Shown here: piece by piece, positions 23,302 to 31,585 of the stretch
Position numbering within the stretch: the stretch's first letter is position 1
Layout of the letters: every line of letters starts with the position of its first letter
Source of the DNA: Sagittula sp. P11
GTDB taxonomy: Bacteria > Pseudomonadota > Alphaproteobacteria > Rhodobacterales > Rhodobacteraceae
Assembly (NCBI RefSeq): GCF_002814095.1
Contig: NZ_CP021913.1
Coordinates: 3,010,001-3,074,000, forward strand
Length of the DNA: 64,000 nt
Direction: 5' to 3'
Notes under the pieces: generated by a model
The model's database searches: none
The model's input: only the letters and a program-made list of their open reading frames with translations
Told to the model about the DNA's origin: nothing
Position numbers and translations under genes: made by a program

Positions 23302-24861
23302 ATGCCGGAAGACTCCGCGCCGAAACGCCGCCGCCACGGAGGCCGGGCCGGGAATTCCCGCCGGGGGGCCGCGGCCGTGGCCCAGGGCCCGTGGCGGATC
23401 CCGCGCAATGCCGACCGCCCGACCGAACCGCTCAGCCCGGAATCGGTGATCCGCCTGCACAACGCCACCATGCGCATCCTCGAAGAGATCGGGATCGAGT
23501 TCCTGCATCCCGACGCGGTGAAGATCCTCGGGGACGCAGGCTGCACGGTCGACGGAGAGAACGTCCGCATGGGCCGCGACATGGTGATGGAGATGGTCGG
23601 CAAGGCGCCCGCCACCTTCACCATGACCCCGCGCAACCCGGCGCGCGCCCTGCCCATCGGCGGCGACGCGATCCTTTTCGGCAACGTCTCGTCGCCGCCC
23701 AACTACTGGGATCTGGAACTCGGGCGGAAGGTCTCGGGCACGCGCGAACAGTGCCGCAACCTGCTGAAGCTCACGCAGTACTTCAACTGCATCCATTTCG
23801 CCGGCGGCTACCCGGTGGAGCCCTGCGACATCCACCCCTCGGTGCGCCACCTCGACGTGCTGCACGACAAGCTGACGCTCTGCGACAAGGTGGTGCACGC
23901 CTATTCGCTGGGGGCGGAGCGGGTGGAGGACGTGATGGAGATGGTGCGCATCGCGGGCGGGCTGAGCCATGAGGCATTCGACGCCAGCCCGCGGATGTAC
24001 ACCAACATCAACTCCACCTCGCCGCTGAAGCACGACTACCCGATGATGGACGGCTGGATGCGCATGGCGCGGCGCGGGCAGGGGCTGATCGTCACGCCCT
24101 TCACGCTGGCAGGCGCCATGGCGCCGGTGACGATGGCGGGCGCCGTCGCGCAGTCGCTGGCAGAGGGGCTGGCGGCGGTGGTGCTGGCGCAGGTTATCCG
24201 GCCCGGCGTGCCCTGCGTGATCGGCACCTTCACCTCCAACGTCGACATGAAGACCGGCGCCCCCGCCTTCGGCACGCCGGAGTACATGCGCGCCACCCAG
24301 ATGACCGGCCAGATGGCGCGCTACTACGGGCTGCCGATGCGCTCCTCCGGCGTCTGCGCCGCCAACGTCCCCGACGGGCAGGCGATGTGGGAGACGGAGC
24401 ATTCGCTCTGGGCGGCGGTCCAGTCCGGAACGCACATGGTCTACCACGCGGCGGGCTGGCTGGAGGGCGGGCTGATCGCCTCGCCCGAGAAGTTCGTCAT
24501 GGACTGCGAGGTGCTGGGCCAGATCCAGCGCTACATGGAGCCGGAGGTCTGGGACTGCTCCGACGAGTCGCTCGCGCTGGAGACCATCCGCGAAGTCGGC
24601 CCGAACGGGCACTTCTTCGGGGTGCAGCACACGCAGGACCGCTACGAGACCGCCTTCTACCAGCCGTTCCTGTCGGACTGGAAGAACTACGAGGCCTGGG
24701 AGGCCGCGGGCGCCGTCTGGACGGCGGAACGTGCCCACGCGGTCTTCAAGCGCATCATCGACGAGTTCGAGGCCCCCCCGATGGAGGACGCCGTGGCCGA
24801 GGAACTGGCCGCCTTCGTCGCGAAACGCAAGGAAGAGGGCGGCGCGCCGACCGATTTCTGA
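23302..24861 (+). CDS. MttB-family methyltransferase (non-pyrrolysine)
   Basis: The protein is 519 residues of the trimethylamine methyltransferase (MttB) superfamily: LHNATMRILEEIGIEFLHPDA near the N-terminus, the barrel segments GGYPVEPCDIHP, STSPLKHDYPM and the C-terminal RYYGLPMRSSGVCAANVPDGQ. No internal TAG is read through, so there is no pyrrolysine. Such MtgB-like members demethylate glycine betaine or other quaternary amines to a corrinoid protein. The methyl donor is unknown. No corrinoid protein or reductive activase is adjacent. The first 30 residues are basic and Gly-rich, unlike the core. Confidence 0.85.
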   Translation: MPEDSAPKRRRHGGRAGNSRRGAAAVAQGPWRIPRNADRPTEPLSPESVIRLHNATMRILEEIGIEFLHPDAVKILGDAGCTVDGENVRMGRDMVMEMVGKAPATFTMTPRNPARALPIGGDAILFGNVSSPPNYWDLELGRKVSGTREQCRNLLKLTQYFNCIHFAGGYPVEPCDIHPSVRHLDVLHDKLTLCDKVVHAYSLGAERVEDVMEMVRIAGGLSHEAFDASPRMYTNINSTSPLKHDYPMMDGWMRMARRGQGLIVTPFTLAGAMAPVTMAGAVAQSLAEGLAAVVLAQVIRPGVPCVIGTFTSNVDMKTGAPAFGTPEYMRATQMTGQMARYYGLPMRSSGVCAANVPDGQAMWETEHSLWAAVQSGTHMVYHAAGWLEGGLIASPEKFVMDCEVLGQIQRYMEPEVWDCSDESLALETIREVGPNGHFFGVQHTQDRYETAFYQPFLSDWKNYEAWEAAGAVWTAERAHAVFKRIIDEFEAPPMEDAVAEELAAFVAKRKEEGGAPTDF

Positions 24862-25048
24862 CGCCATCCCCGCTGCCCCGGACGGCCCGGGAGGGCGGCC
24901 CCGGCACCACGGCGCCCCCGGTCTGACTGGCGCGCGCGTCCCGCTCCTTCACCTTGGCTGAAATACCTGTTTCCGCCTCTGCCAGGGTGCGCGGATCAGG
25001 GGTTTCCGAGGGCCGCCTCCGCCCCGAAACTCGGCACAATTGCAGATG

Positions 25049-25064
25049 TTATGCGCGTGTTAAG
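25049..25064 (+). promoter_or_regulatory. CtrA-like box upstream of the H-NOX gene
   Basis: TTAT (25049-25052), seven bases, TTAAG (25060-25064) resembles the CtrA consensus TTAA-N7-TTAAC and lies 42 bases before the H-NOX ATG. The rest of the 24862-25105 gap shows no gene. Confidence 0.3.
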
Positions 25065-25105
25065 CGTCGTTCCCGCATGGTGCCGCCGAAAGCGGAGCAG
25101 CGGTC

Positions 25106-25708
25106 ATGCATGGTCTCATCCTGAGAACATTCCAGGTCTTTGTGCAGGACACCTACGGGCAGTCCGCGTGGGAGGCGATCACCGCCCATGCCCAGTTCGA
25201 GGCCGGCGATTTCGAGGCGATGCTGAACTATCCGCCGGAAACCTTCGACGCGATAATCGCCGCCACGGAAACCCGGCTGGGCAAGAGCAGCGACCTCTTC
25301 CTTGAGGACGTGGGCACCTACCTCGTCTCCCATCCCAACAGCGAGGGGCTGCGCCGCCTGCTGCGTTTCGGCGGGGTCGACTACATCGAGTTCCTGCATT
25401 CCCTCGACGACCTGCCGGACCGGGCGCGGCTGGCGGTGGCCGACCTCGTTCTGCCGGATCTCGAACTGCGCGACGTGGGGCAGAACACCTTCCGCCTCGC
25501 GGTCGGAGAGGGGCTGCCCGGCTTCGGCTTCGTCATGGTGGGCGTGCTGCGCGCCATGGCCGACGACTACGGCGCGCTTGTGCTCATGGATGCGGAACGC
25601 CCGGGCGCAGGCGGACAGGAGGTGGAGATCACGCTGGTCGAGACCGCCTTCTCCGCGGGCCGCTCCTTCGACCTTGCCGCGGGCGGCACGCAGGGAGGGG
25701 CGGCGTGA
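25106..25708 (+). CDS. H-NOX (heme-NO/O2-binding) domain-like protein, ligand residues changed
   Basis: The product is 200 residues with a clear H-NOX outline: MHGLILRTFQVFVQDTYG at the start, LEDVGTYLVSHPNSEGLRRLLRFGG and a C-terminal VEITLVETAF. H-NOX proteins bind NO or O2 through heme. Where the proximal His is expected (LDxLH), this protein reads SLDDLPDR with Pro104, and the YxSxR heme-propionate motif reads as AVGEG. It therefore may not bind heme in the usual way. The stop overlaps the GTG of the GGDEF gene, so the two are a signalling pair. Confidence 0.82.
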   Translation: MHGLILRTFQVFVQDTYGQSAWEAITAHAQFEAGDFEAMLNYPPETFDAIIAATETRLGKSSDLFLEDVGTYLVSHPNSEGLRRLLRFGGVDYIEFLHSLDDLPDRARLAVADLVLPDLELRDVGQNTFRLAVGEGLPGFGFVMVGVLRAMADDYGALVLMDAERPGAGGQEVEITLVETAFSAGRSFDLAAGGTQGGAA

Positions 25709-26703
25709 CATCCCTGCCCGAAGAGGTCCTGCACGCGCTCTGCCCGATGCACGCCGTCCTGTCGCCCACGGGGCACATCGTGCAGGCCGGTCCGACGCTC
25801 CACAAGCTCAGCCGGCGGCGGCTGGAGAACGCCCGGTTCCTCGAGGTGTTCGAGGTCTACCGACCGCGCGCGGTGACCGACATGGCGGGCCTGCGCGCGG
25901 CCCAGGGCCGCAAGCTGCACCTCCGCCTGCGCGACGGTGTGCGCACCGCGCTGAAGGGGCTGGTGGTGGGCACCGGCGACGGCGGCGCGGTGGTCAACCT
26001 GTCGTTCGGCATCGCGGTGGTCGACGCGGTGCGCGATTACGCCCTGACCAGCACCGATTTCGCGCCGACCGACCTGGCCATCGAGATGCTGTATCTGGTG
26101 GAGGCGAAGTCCGCCGCCATGGACGCCTCGCGCAGCCTCAACACCCGGCTGCAGGGGGCGATGGTCGCGGCGGAGGAACGCGCCTTCACCGACACGCTGA
26201 CCGGCCTGCGCAACCGGCGCGCGCTGGACACGGTGCTGGACCGGATCGCGCGGCAGGGGCGGGCCTACGCGCTGATGCACCTCGACCTCGATTTCTTCAA
26301 GGCGGTGAACGACACCCATGGTCACGCGGCGGGGGATCACGTCCTGCGCCACGCGGCACGGATCATGCTGGAGGAATCGCGCAAGGACGACACGGTGGCG
26401 CGGGTCGGCGGCGACGAATTCGTGATCGTCTTCGCCAACCTGACGCGGATGCCGCGCATCGCGGAGATCGCCGGCCGCATGATCGAACGGATCGAACGGC
26501 CCATTCCCTGGGGCACGGCGGAGTGCCGAATCTCGGCCAGCATCGGGATCGCGATTTCCGAGGGCGAGGGGCTGCAGCCGCCGGACATCATGGACCGCGC
26601 AGACACGGCGCTCTATGCCTCCAAGCGTGCGGGCAGGGCGCAGTTCCGCTTCTACGACACGGACATTGCGGGCCCGCCCGCACCGCTTCGGAAGATGGAG
26701 TGA
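25705..26703 (+). CDS. Diguanylate cyclase with H-NOX-associated N-terminal domain
   Basis: The protein is 332 residues, start GTG 25705 overlapping the H-NOX stop (GTGA). Residues 1-120 form a PAS/HNOBA-like sensory domain (HALCPMHAVLSPTGHIV), then a short coiled coil (126-160) and a GGDEF domain with intact GGDEF (235-239) and I-site RKDD (226-229). It makes c-di-GMP, presumably controlled by the H-NOX-like partner, as in other H-NOX/diguanylate cyclase pairs. Since the partner lacks the usual heme ligand, the actual input is open. Confidence 0.9.
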   Translation: MTSLPEEVLHALCPMHAVLSPTGHIVQAGPTLHKLSRRRLENARFLEVFEVYRPRAVTDMAGLRAAQGRKLHLRLRDGVRTALKGLVVGTGDGGAVVNLSFGIAVVDAVRDYALTSTDFAPTDLAIEMLYLVEAKSAAMDASRSLNTRLQGAMVAAEERAFTDTLTGLRNRRALDTVLDRIARQGRAYALMHLDLDFFKAVNDTHGHAAGDHVLRHAARIMLEESRKDDTVARVGGDEFVIVFANLTRMPRIAEIAGRMIERIERPIPWGTAECRISASIGIAISEGEGLQPPDIMDRADTALYASKRAGRAQFRFYDTDIAGPPAPLRKME

Positions 26704-26763
26704 TTTTTTCGGGAAGAAGGTCTTGATCCTCCCGAACCGGCGCAGTAAGTAGCGCGCCACGGT

Positions 26764-26838
26764 TGGGGTGTAGCCAAGTGGTAAGGCAACGGTTTTTGGT
26801 ACCGCGTACCGTAGGTTCGAATCCTACCACCCCAGCCA
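26764..26838 (+). tRNA. tRNA-Gln (anticodon TTG)
   Basis: A 75-base cloverleaf. The acceptor stem TGGGGTG/CACCCCA is perfect, the T-arm is GTAGG-TTCGAAT-CCTAC, the anticodon loop TTTTGGT gives TTG, and the 3' CCA is encoded. The anticodon stem ACGGT/ACCGC has an A-C mismatch at its first pair (27-43). Confidence 0.95.
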
Positions 26839-27031
26839 AATCTTCCTGAATTTGGTATTAGCCCAAGGTTGGAACCTATCCGGTTCATCTTGATGTCTTG
26901 CCGGTGCCAGACTGGAACTTGGCAACGATCCGGCAGTCCCATCTTCCAGAATCCTTCCGAACTTACAGATATTTGCGCTCGCATGACCTCGTCTCTAAGC
27001 TGAGGCCTGACGAACACAGAAGCGCACAGGT

Positions 27032-27086
27032 ATGGCCAACTGGTATTCGGCCGACCTGCACTTCGGCACCACCGCATCATCGACGT
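27032..27086 (+). pseudogene. 5' fragment of a metallophosphoesterase-like gene, cut by IS insertion
   Basis: From ATG 27032 the reading MANWYSADLHFG matches the start of calcineurin-like phosphoesterases (NWYxADLHLGHxxI, metal-binding D-x-H). Inserting one C after LHFG restores HHRIID, so a one-base loss is likely. The fragment stops at the IS3 end (27087). No remainder is found on the other side of the element. Confidence 0.35.
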
Positions 27087-27104
27087 TGACCTGCCACTGA
27101 ACTT

Positions 27105-28034
27105 TCATCCAGCCACGACCGGAGCCCGGTTAGTGTTTACGCCGGTTGGCGCAGGTTGAGCAATCGCCCGGCGCGCGGAGCTTTCATCTCGCGCAGCGGG
27201 GCGGGCGATTGCGGTGGTCAGGGTCCGCGCGTAGGCAGCCGGGGTCTGGTAATCCAAGGCCGAATGGGGGCGCTCGGTGTTGTAGTCCGTAGCCCAGGCT
27301 GCGATCACGATCCGCGCATGGGCCAGATTGCGGAACATGGTCTCGTTGAGCAGCTCGTCGCGCATCCGGCCGTTGAAGCTTTCGACGAAACCGTTCTGCA
27401 TCGGCTTGCCCGGCGCGATGTCGTGCCATTCGACCCGGTGCTCGGAACACCACCGCAGGATCGCGTTACTGGTCAGCTCCGTCCCATTATCGCTGACAAT
27501 CATGCCGGGCTTGCCGCGGCGCTCGATCAGGGCCGTCAGTTCACGCGCGACACGGCGCCCTGAGATCGAGGTGTCCGGGATCGCCGCCAGGCATTCCCGG
27601 GTGACGTCGTCGACCACGTTGAGCACGCGGAAGCGCTGGCCGTTGGCGAACTGGTCATGGACGAAATCCAATGACCAACGGGCGTTCGGTCGCGCCTCGA
27701 CCAGGATCGGTGCCCGCGTTCCGACCGCCTTGCGCCGCGCCTTCCGCTTGCGCACCGTCAGCCCTTCTTCGCGGTAGAGCCGATAGATCCGATTGATCCC
27801 CGAGGGCTCGCCCTCGCGGCGCAGCAGCACGAACAGGCGCCGGTAGCCGAACCGCCGACGCTCGTTGGCCAGGTCCCGCAACCGGCCGCGCAGAACCGTG
27901 TCCGGCGCGCGCTGAGATCGATAGCGGATCATCGTGCGATCCGCGCCGACGATGTGGCAGGCCCGCCGTTCCGACAGGCCATGCTCAGCCTGAAGATAGG
28001 CGACGACTTCGCGCTTCACCGCGGGCCCTACCAC
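27105..28034 (-). CDS. IS3-family transposase OrfB (DDE integrase core)
   Basis: The product is 309 residues if started at GTG 28034. The rve integrase core has the DDE triad: Asp in [10 protein letters not shown], Asp in IVSDNGTEL and Glu in [10 protein letters not shown], and the N-terminal HTH_21 region [12 protein letters not shown]. The OrfA stop region contains the slippery heptamer AAAAAAG on the minus strand (28040-28034). A -1 shift there would yield the OrfAB transposase. Confidence 0.92.
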   Translation of the reverse strand: MVGPAVKREVVAYLQAEHGLSERRACHIVGADRTMIRYRSQRAPDTVLRGRLRDLANERRRFGYRRLFVLLRREGEPSGINRIYRLYREEGLTVRKRKARRKAVGTRAPILVEARPNARWSLDFVHDQFANGQRFRVLNVVDDVTRECLAAIPDTSISGRRVARELTALIERRGKPGMIVSDNGTELTSNAILRWCSEHRVEWHDIAPGKPMQNGFVESFNGRMRDELLNETMFRNLAHARIVIAAWATDYNTERPHSALDYQTPAAYARTLTTAIARPAARDESSARRAIAQPAPTGVNTNRAPVVAG

Positions 28035-28294
28035 TTTTTTGAAACCAGATCCTTCATCGCCGCCAGATCCAGCATCTGTTCGGCCAGAAGCTTCTTCAAC
28101 TTGGCGTTCTCATCCTCAAGCGCCTTCAGCCGCTTGGCCTCTGATACCGTCATGCCACCGAACTTGGCCTTCCAGTTGTAGAAGGTGCCTTCCGACATGC
28201 CGTGCTTGCGGCATAGATCGGCGCACTTCGCGCCGGCCTCATGCTCGGCCAGGATGCCGATGATCTGCTCGTCCGTGAATCTCGTTCGCTTCAT
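28028..28294 (-). CDS. IS3-family transposase OrfA (helix-turn-helix protein)
   Basis: The product is 88 residues: [20 protein letters not shown], an HTH ([21 protein letters not shown]) and a Leu-rich coiled coil ([20 protein letters not shown]). It binds the IS ends. It ends DLVSKKW just past the A6G slippery site, overlapping OrfB by seven bases. Confidence 0.92.
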   Translation of the reverse strand: MKRTRFTDEQIIGILAEHEAGAKCADLCRKHGMSEGTFYNWKAKFGGMTVSEAKRLKALEDENAKLKKLLAEQMLDLAAMKDLVSKKW

Positions 28295-28320
28295 TGTCCG
28301 TCCTCAGGTTGGGCCGGACT

Positions 28321-28659
28321 CTAATCGACGGTGGAGGAAAAATCCCGTGGCAGGTCAGGCAGTGGAGTGAACTCTTCGGGCGTTCGGTAGCCCAAGGCTG
28401 AGTGCAGTGTCCTGGTATTGTGGACCTGCTCGGTGAAGATCGGAAATGGTTGGACGACATCGGCGATGACGCTAGCCTCCGCTTCCTCGTTGGTCCGTTC
28501 GCCCCGATCGAACTGCGTCAGCCGAAGGTGGATAAGGTTTGCGGGTATTTGGTGCGTGCGCTGTGCATCCCGCCGACCAATTCCGCCGGCGCGGATGTCT
28601 TGGCAAAGCTGAAGTTTGAAAGGCGTCGAATGCCGGCGATAGAGACTTCGTGATGTCAT
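28321..28659 (-). pseudogene. Internally deleted IS3-family transposase (second element)
   Basis: The 112-residue frame joins the start of an OrfA (MTSRSLYRRHSTPFKLQLCQ, with the HTH to about residue 68) directly to the extreme C-terminus of an OrfB (VHNTRTLHSALGYRTPEEF). The whole integrase core is missing. Its last codons (after 28357) are inside the neighbouring complete element, which inserted at this point. It is non-functional. Confidence 0.75.
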
Positions 28660-28691
28660 GAGCCTTCTCCAGAAAAGGACCTTTCAGCGCA

Positions 28692-28845
28692 TCAGATTCT
28701 TATGCTCTCATAGTCCAGGCCGAGGGGTTCACTCCAAACCCGGGTCATTTCCGGGTGGAAATCATCAAACAGCGGCGCTTCTGTTGGCATGAGGGGACGC
28801 GCCTCGATCCACTTGGCAAAGCGCGGGCCTGTGATTTGGGGTGAG
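28692..28845 (-). other. Possible gene remnant between the IS nest and the ABC operon
   Basis: Read on the minus strand, the stretch encodes PRFAKWIEARPLMPTEAPLF and DDFHPEMTRVW without a plausible own start. It looks like the tail of a protein, but I cannot name a family. The remainder of 28660-28845 holds nothing else I can support. Confidence 0.2.
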
Positions 28846-29865
28846 CTATGCGGCCTCCTGCGGGACTGCCATGGTATCCGCGATGTCCCAGGAAACCCAG
28901 ACCTGCGCATCGCCCGGAAGGTCGGGCAGGTCGCGATCCCGGGCAATCAGCTTCCACGACTGGCCTTCGACGGTGACGAGACAGGTCGCCATGGCCCCGG
29001 CAAAGACGCGCTGGTCAAGCCTTGCCGGCAGGGCATTGCCGGTCGCGGGGCGTTCAACGCTCAGGCGCAACGCCTCGGGACGCACCGCGAAATGGTGACC
29101 CGGCGTCGGCCCCGGCAGCGTCACCCGGTCGAAGACGGCCTCCGGCAGCCAGTTTGCCTCGCCGAGGAAGTTGGCGGCGAAGGCGCTGTTGGGGCGATCG
29201 TAGACCTCGCGCGGGGCACCGGCCTGCACGATCTGCCCGTCGCGCAGGATGCCGATACGGTCCGACAGGGTGAGCGCCTCTTCCTGGTCGTGTGTGACGA
29301 AGATCGTGGTGATGCCGATCTCCCGCTGGATGCGCTTCAATTCGATCTGCATGTCGACGCGCAGCGTCTTGTCCAGCGCCGACAGCGGTTCGTCGAGCAG
29401 CAGGACCTTGGGATTGGTGACGATTGCACGGGCGAGGGCCACGCGCTGGCGTTGGCCCCCCGAGAGCTGGTGCGGCATGCGCCCGCTCTTGTCGCCAAGC
29501 TGAACGAGGTCCAGCACCTCGGCAATGCGGCGCTTTTCTTCGGACGCCTCGACCTGGCGCACCCGCAGGCCAAAGCCCACGTTGTCCGCCACCGTCATGT
29601 TCGGAAACAGCGCATAGCTCTGGAACATCATGCCGATGTCGCGTTTCTCGACCGGGACACGCTCGACGTTGCGCTCACCGATGCGGATGCTGCCGCTGTC
29701 GGGGAAGGAGAACCCGGCGATGGTGCGCAGCAGCGTCGTCTTGCCCGAACCGCTGGGGCCCAGCAGGGCGAAGAACCCGCCGTTTTCGAAGGTGATCGAC
29801 ACGTCGTCCAGCGCACGGGCCTTGCCGAAGGTCTTGGTGACATTGCGGATTTCGACGGATGACAT
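28846..29865 (-). CDS. ABC transporter ATPase, spermidine/putrescine type (PotA-like)
   Basis: The product is 339 residues: Walker A GPSGSGKTT, Q-loop QSYALFP, signature LSGGQRQR, Walker B VLLLDEPLS, H-loop VTHDQ, then a C-terminal TOBE domain (HFAVRPEAL). It energises the import complex with the two permeases upstream. Its ATG touches the stop of the PotC-like permease (overlap of one base). The cognate enzymes (kinase, glycohydrolase) suggest the solute is a glycoside or nucleoside-like compound rather than a polyamine. Confidence 0.93.
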   Translation of the reverse strand: MSSVEIRNVTKTFGKARALDDVSITFENGGFFALLGPSGSGKTTLLRTIAGFSFPDSGSIRIGERNVERVPVEKRDIGMMFQSYALFPNMTVADNVGFGLRVRQVEASEEKRRIAEVLDLVQLGDKSGRMPHQLSGGQRQRVALARAIVTNPKVLLLDEPLSALDKTLRVDMQIELKRIQREIGITTIFVTHDQEEALTLSDRIGILRDGQIVQAGAPREVYDRPNSAFAANFLGEANWLPEAVFDRVTLPGPTPGHHFAVRPEALRLSVERPATGNALPARLDQRVFAGAMATCLVTVEGQSWKLIARDRDLPDLPGDAQVWVSWDIADTMAVPQEAA

Positions 29866-30650
29866 CAGCTGTTTCCTCCGAAGCTGGATTTGCGGGTGGC
29901 CAGGAACATGATCCCCATCGACACGGTGATGATGATCGTCGAGATGGCGTTGATTTCCGGGGTGAACCCCTTGCGGATCGCGGTGTAGATCAGCACGGGC
30001 AGGGTGCTGTCGCCGGGTTCGGCAAGGAAGTAGCTGACCACGAACTGGTCGAAGCTGACGGCGAAGGCAAAGAGCGCCCCCGCCACGATGCCCGGCGCGA
30101 TCCATGGCAGTGTAACGCGGCGCAGCACGGTCCAGGCGTCGGCCCCCATGGAGCGCGCCGCTTCTTCCAGCGTGACGTCGAAGGAGGCCAGCCGCGCGGT
30201 GACGGTGACGATGACGTAGGGCAGCGCCAGGGCGACATGCCCGATCAGCACGGCGGGCGTGCCGCGCCCGATGCCCACCGCGAAGAAGAACACCAGCATG
30301 GCGGTGCCCGTGATCAGCCACGGAATGGCGATCGGCGGGAAAAGCAGGAGTTGCAGGATGCGCTTGCCGGGGAAGTCGTAGCGGAACAGCGCAACGGAGG
30401 CCGCGGTGCCCAGTGCCGTGGCGATTGCCATGGTGGCAAAGGCGATGGCGACGGAGCGCAGGCTGGCCGCGATGATCTGCGGGTTGTTGGCCATGTCCGT
30501 GTACCAGCGGGTCGAGAACTCGAACGGCAGCTGGTAGAAGGGCGAGGCGTTGAAGCTCATGGCCGCCATCACCAGGATCGGCGCGTAGAGGAAGACGAGG
30601 ATCAGGACGAGCCAGACGCGGCCCAGAAGCGGAAGGATCGGACGTCTCAT
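29865..30650 (-). CDS. ABC transporter permease, PotC-like
   Basis: The product is 261 residues with six predicted membrane helices. The cytoplasmic EAA loop is EEAARSMGADAWTVLRRVTLP, the contact site for the ATPase. It is the second inner-membrane subunit and overlaps the PotB-like gene by four bases. Confidence 0.92.
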   Translation of the reverse strand: MRRPILPLLGRVWLVLILVFLYAPILVMAAMSFNASPFYQLPFEFSTRWYTDMANNPQIIAASLRSVAIAFATMAIATALGTAASVALFRYDFPGKRILQLLLFPPIAIPWLITGTAMLVFFFAVGIGRGTPAVLIGHVALALPYVIVTVTARLASFDVTLEEAARSMGADAWTVLRRVTLPWIAPGIVAGALFAFAVSFDQFVVSYFLAEPGDSTLPVLIYTAIRKGFTPEINAISTIIITVSMGIMFLATRKSSFGGNS

Positions 30651-31510
30651 GTCTTTGCCTTTCTCAGGATCGGGCTGGCCAGACCGAGGATCACCAGCAC
30701 CACGGCCAGAAGCACGAAGCTGAGCGCGGCGCCGAGAGGCCAGTTGTAGACGGCGACGAACTGGTCCTCGATGACGGTGCCGTAGTAGGTTCCGTAGCGA
30801 CCGCCCAGGATGCGCGGCTCCATGAAGGACCCGACGACCGGGACAAAGACCAGAACCGCACCGGCCAGCAGGCCCGGAAGCGACAGCGGCAGCAGCAGGC
30901 GGCGCAGGATGGTCAGCGAACTGGCCCCCATGGACCGCGCGGCATCGACGATGTCGTCGTCAATCGCCTGCAGCGCCAGGTAGGACGTCAGGATCACGTA
31001 GGGCAGGTAGCTGTGGACGAGCCCGATCACCACCGCGCTCGGGGTGAACATCAGGTCGAGCCGGATGTCCCAAGGCAGGATGGCTTCGATGGCGCGCTCC
31101 AGCACGCCATTGCCGCGCAGCACGATGGCCCAGGAGAAGATCCGCACCAGCGAGTTCGACCAGAAGGGGAGGATCACCAGCAGGAACAGCGTTTCGCGGG
31201 CGCGGCCCTTGATCGTGCGGGCCAGCACCAGCGCACAGGGATAGCCGATGAGGATGCAGAAGAAGGTGACGGTGAACCCGAGCTTCAGGGACTTCCACAA
31301 CAGGGAGGCATAGACGCCGCTCTCACCGAACTTCAGGTAGTTCCCGAGGGTGAAACCCCAGTCCGGGGCGTCCTGCGGCAGGTCGGTGAGAAAGCTGAAG
31401 AACAGCATGGCCGAGAGCGGCAGGAAGACGGCAAGGGTCAGCCAGAGATAGGCAGGCGTGAGCAGCGTGAACAGTCGCCGCCGGTCCTCCGGCGCGAGGG
31501 TGTCGGCCAT
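30647..31510 (-). CDS. ABC transporter permease, PotB-like
   Basis: The product is 287 residues with six membrane helices and the EAA loop DAARSMGASSLTILRRLLLP. It pairs with the PotC-like permease. It follows the binding-protein gene after a 75-base gap that holds a strong hairpin. Confidence 0.92.
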   Translation of the reverse strand: MADTLAPEDRRRLFTLLTPAYLWLTLAVFLPLSAMLFFSFLTDLPQDAPDWGFTLGNYLKFGESGVYASLLWKSLKLGFTVTFFCILIGYPCALVLARTIKGRARETLFLLVILPFWSNSLVRIFSWAIVLRGNGVLERAIEAILPWDIRLDLMFTPSAVVIGLVHSYLPYVILTSYLALQAIDDDIVDAARSMGASSLTILRRLLLPLSLPGLLAGAVLVFVPVVGSFMEPRILGGRYGTYYGTVIEDQFVAVYNWPLGAALSFVLLAVVLVILGLASPILRKAKT

Positions 31511-31526
31511 GGGGAGCTCCTTGGAA

Positions 31527-31548
31527 GGGGCCGCACGGACGCGGCCCC
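31527..31548 (-). promoter_or_regulatory. Intercistronic hairpin between binding-protein and permease genes
   Basis: GGGGCCGC (31527-31534), six bases, GCGGCCCC (31541-31548): an 8-bp perfect stem without a T tract. Such hairpins often stabilise the upstream binding-protein mRNA segment and reduce read-through to the permease genes. Confidence 0.55.
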
Positions 31549-31585
31549 CGGACAGTGAATGGAACAGATATGTCTGCCGACAGGC

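Larger units (their letters stand above)
27087..28357 (-). mobile_element. IS3-family insertion sequence (IS407-like group), complete
   Basis: About 1.27 kb with terminal inverted repeats beginning TGACCTGCCAC at both ends (27087 on plus; 28357 read on minus), imperfect thereafter. It contains OrfA (28028-28294) and OrfB (27105-28034) in overlapping frames. The flanking four bases differ on the two sides (ACGT and GGCA), so no target duplication is seen, probably because adjacent DNA was rearranged. Confidence 0.8.

Noticed and set aside
23302-24861. True trimethylamine methyltransferase MttB
   Set aside because: MttB of methanogens needs an in-frame amber codon for pyrrolysine. This gene is read straight through without one.
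22744-24867. 707-residue minus-strand frame opposite the mttB-like gene
   Set aside because: Antisense shadow of a clear MttB-family gene; Arg/His/Gly-rich and without domains.
11007-24957. Shared CCTTCACCTTGG at 11007-11018 and 24946-24957 as a dispersed intergenic repeat
   Set aside because: Only twelve bases match and the flanks differ. It recalls repeats in Rhodobacteraceae intergenic DNA but cannot be supported from this window alone.
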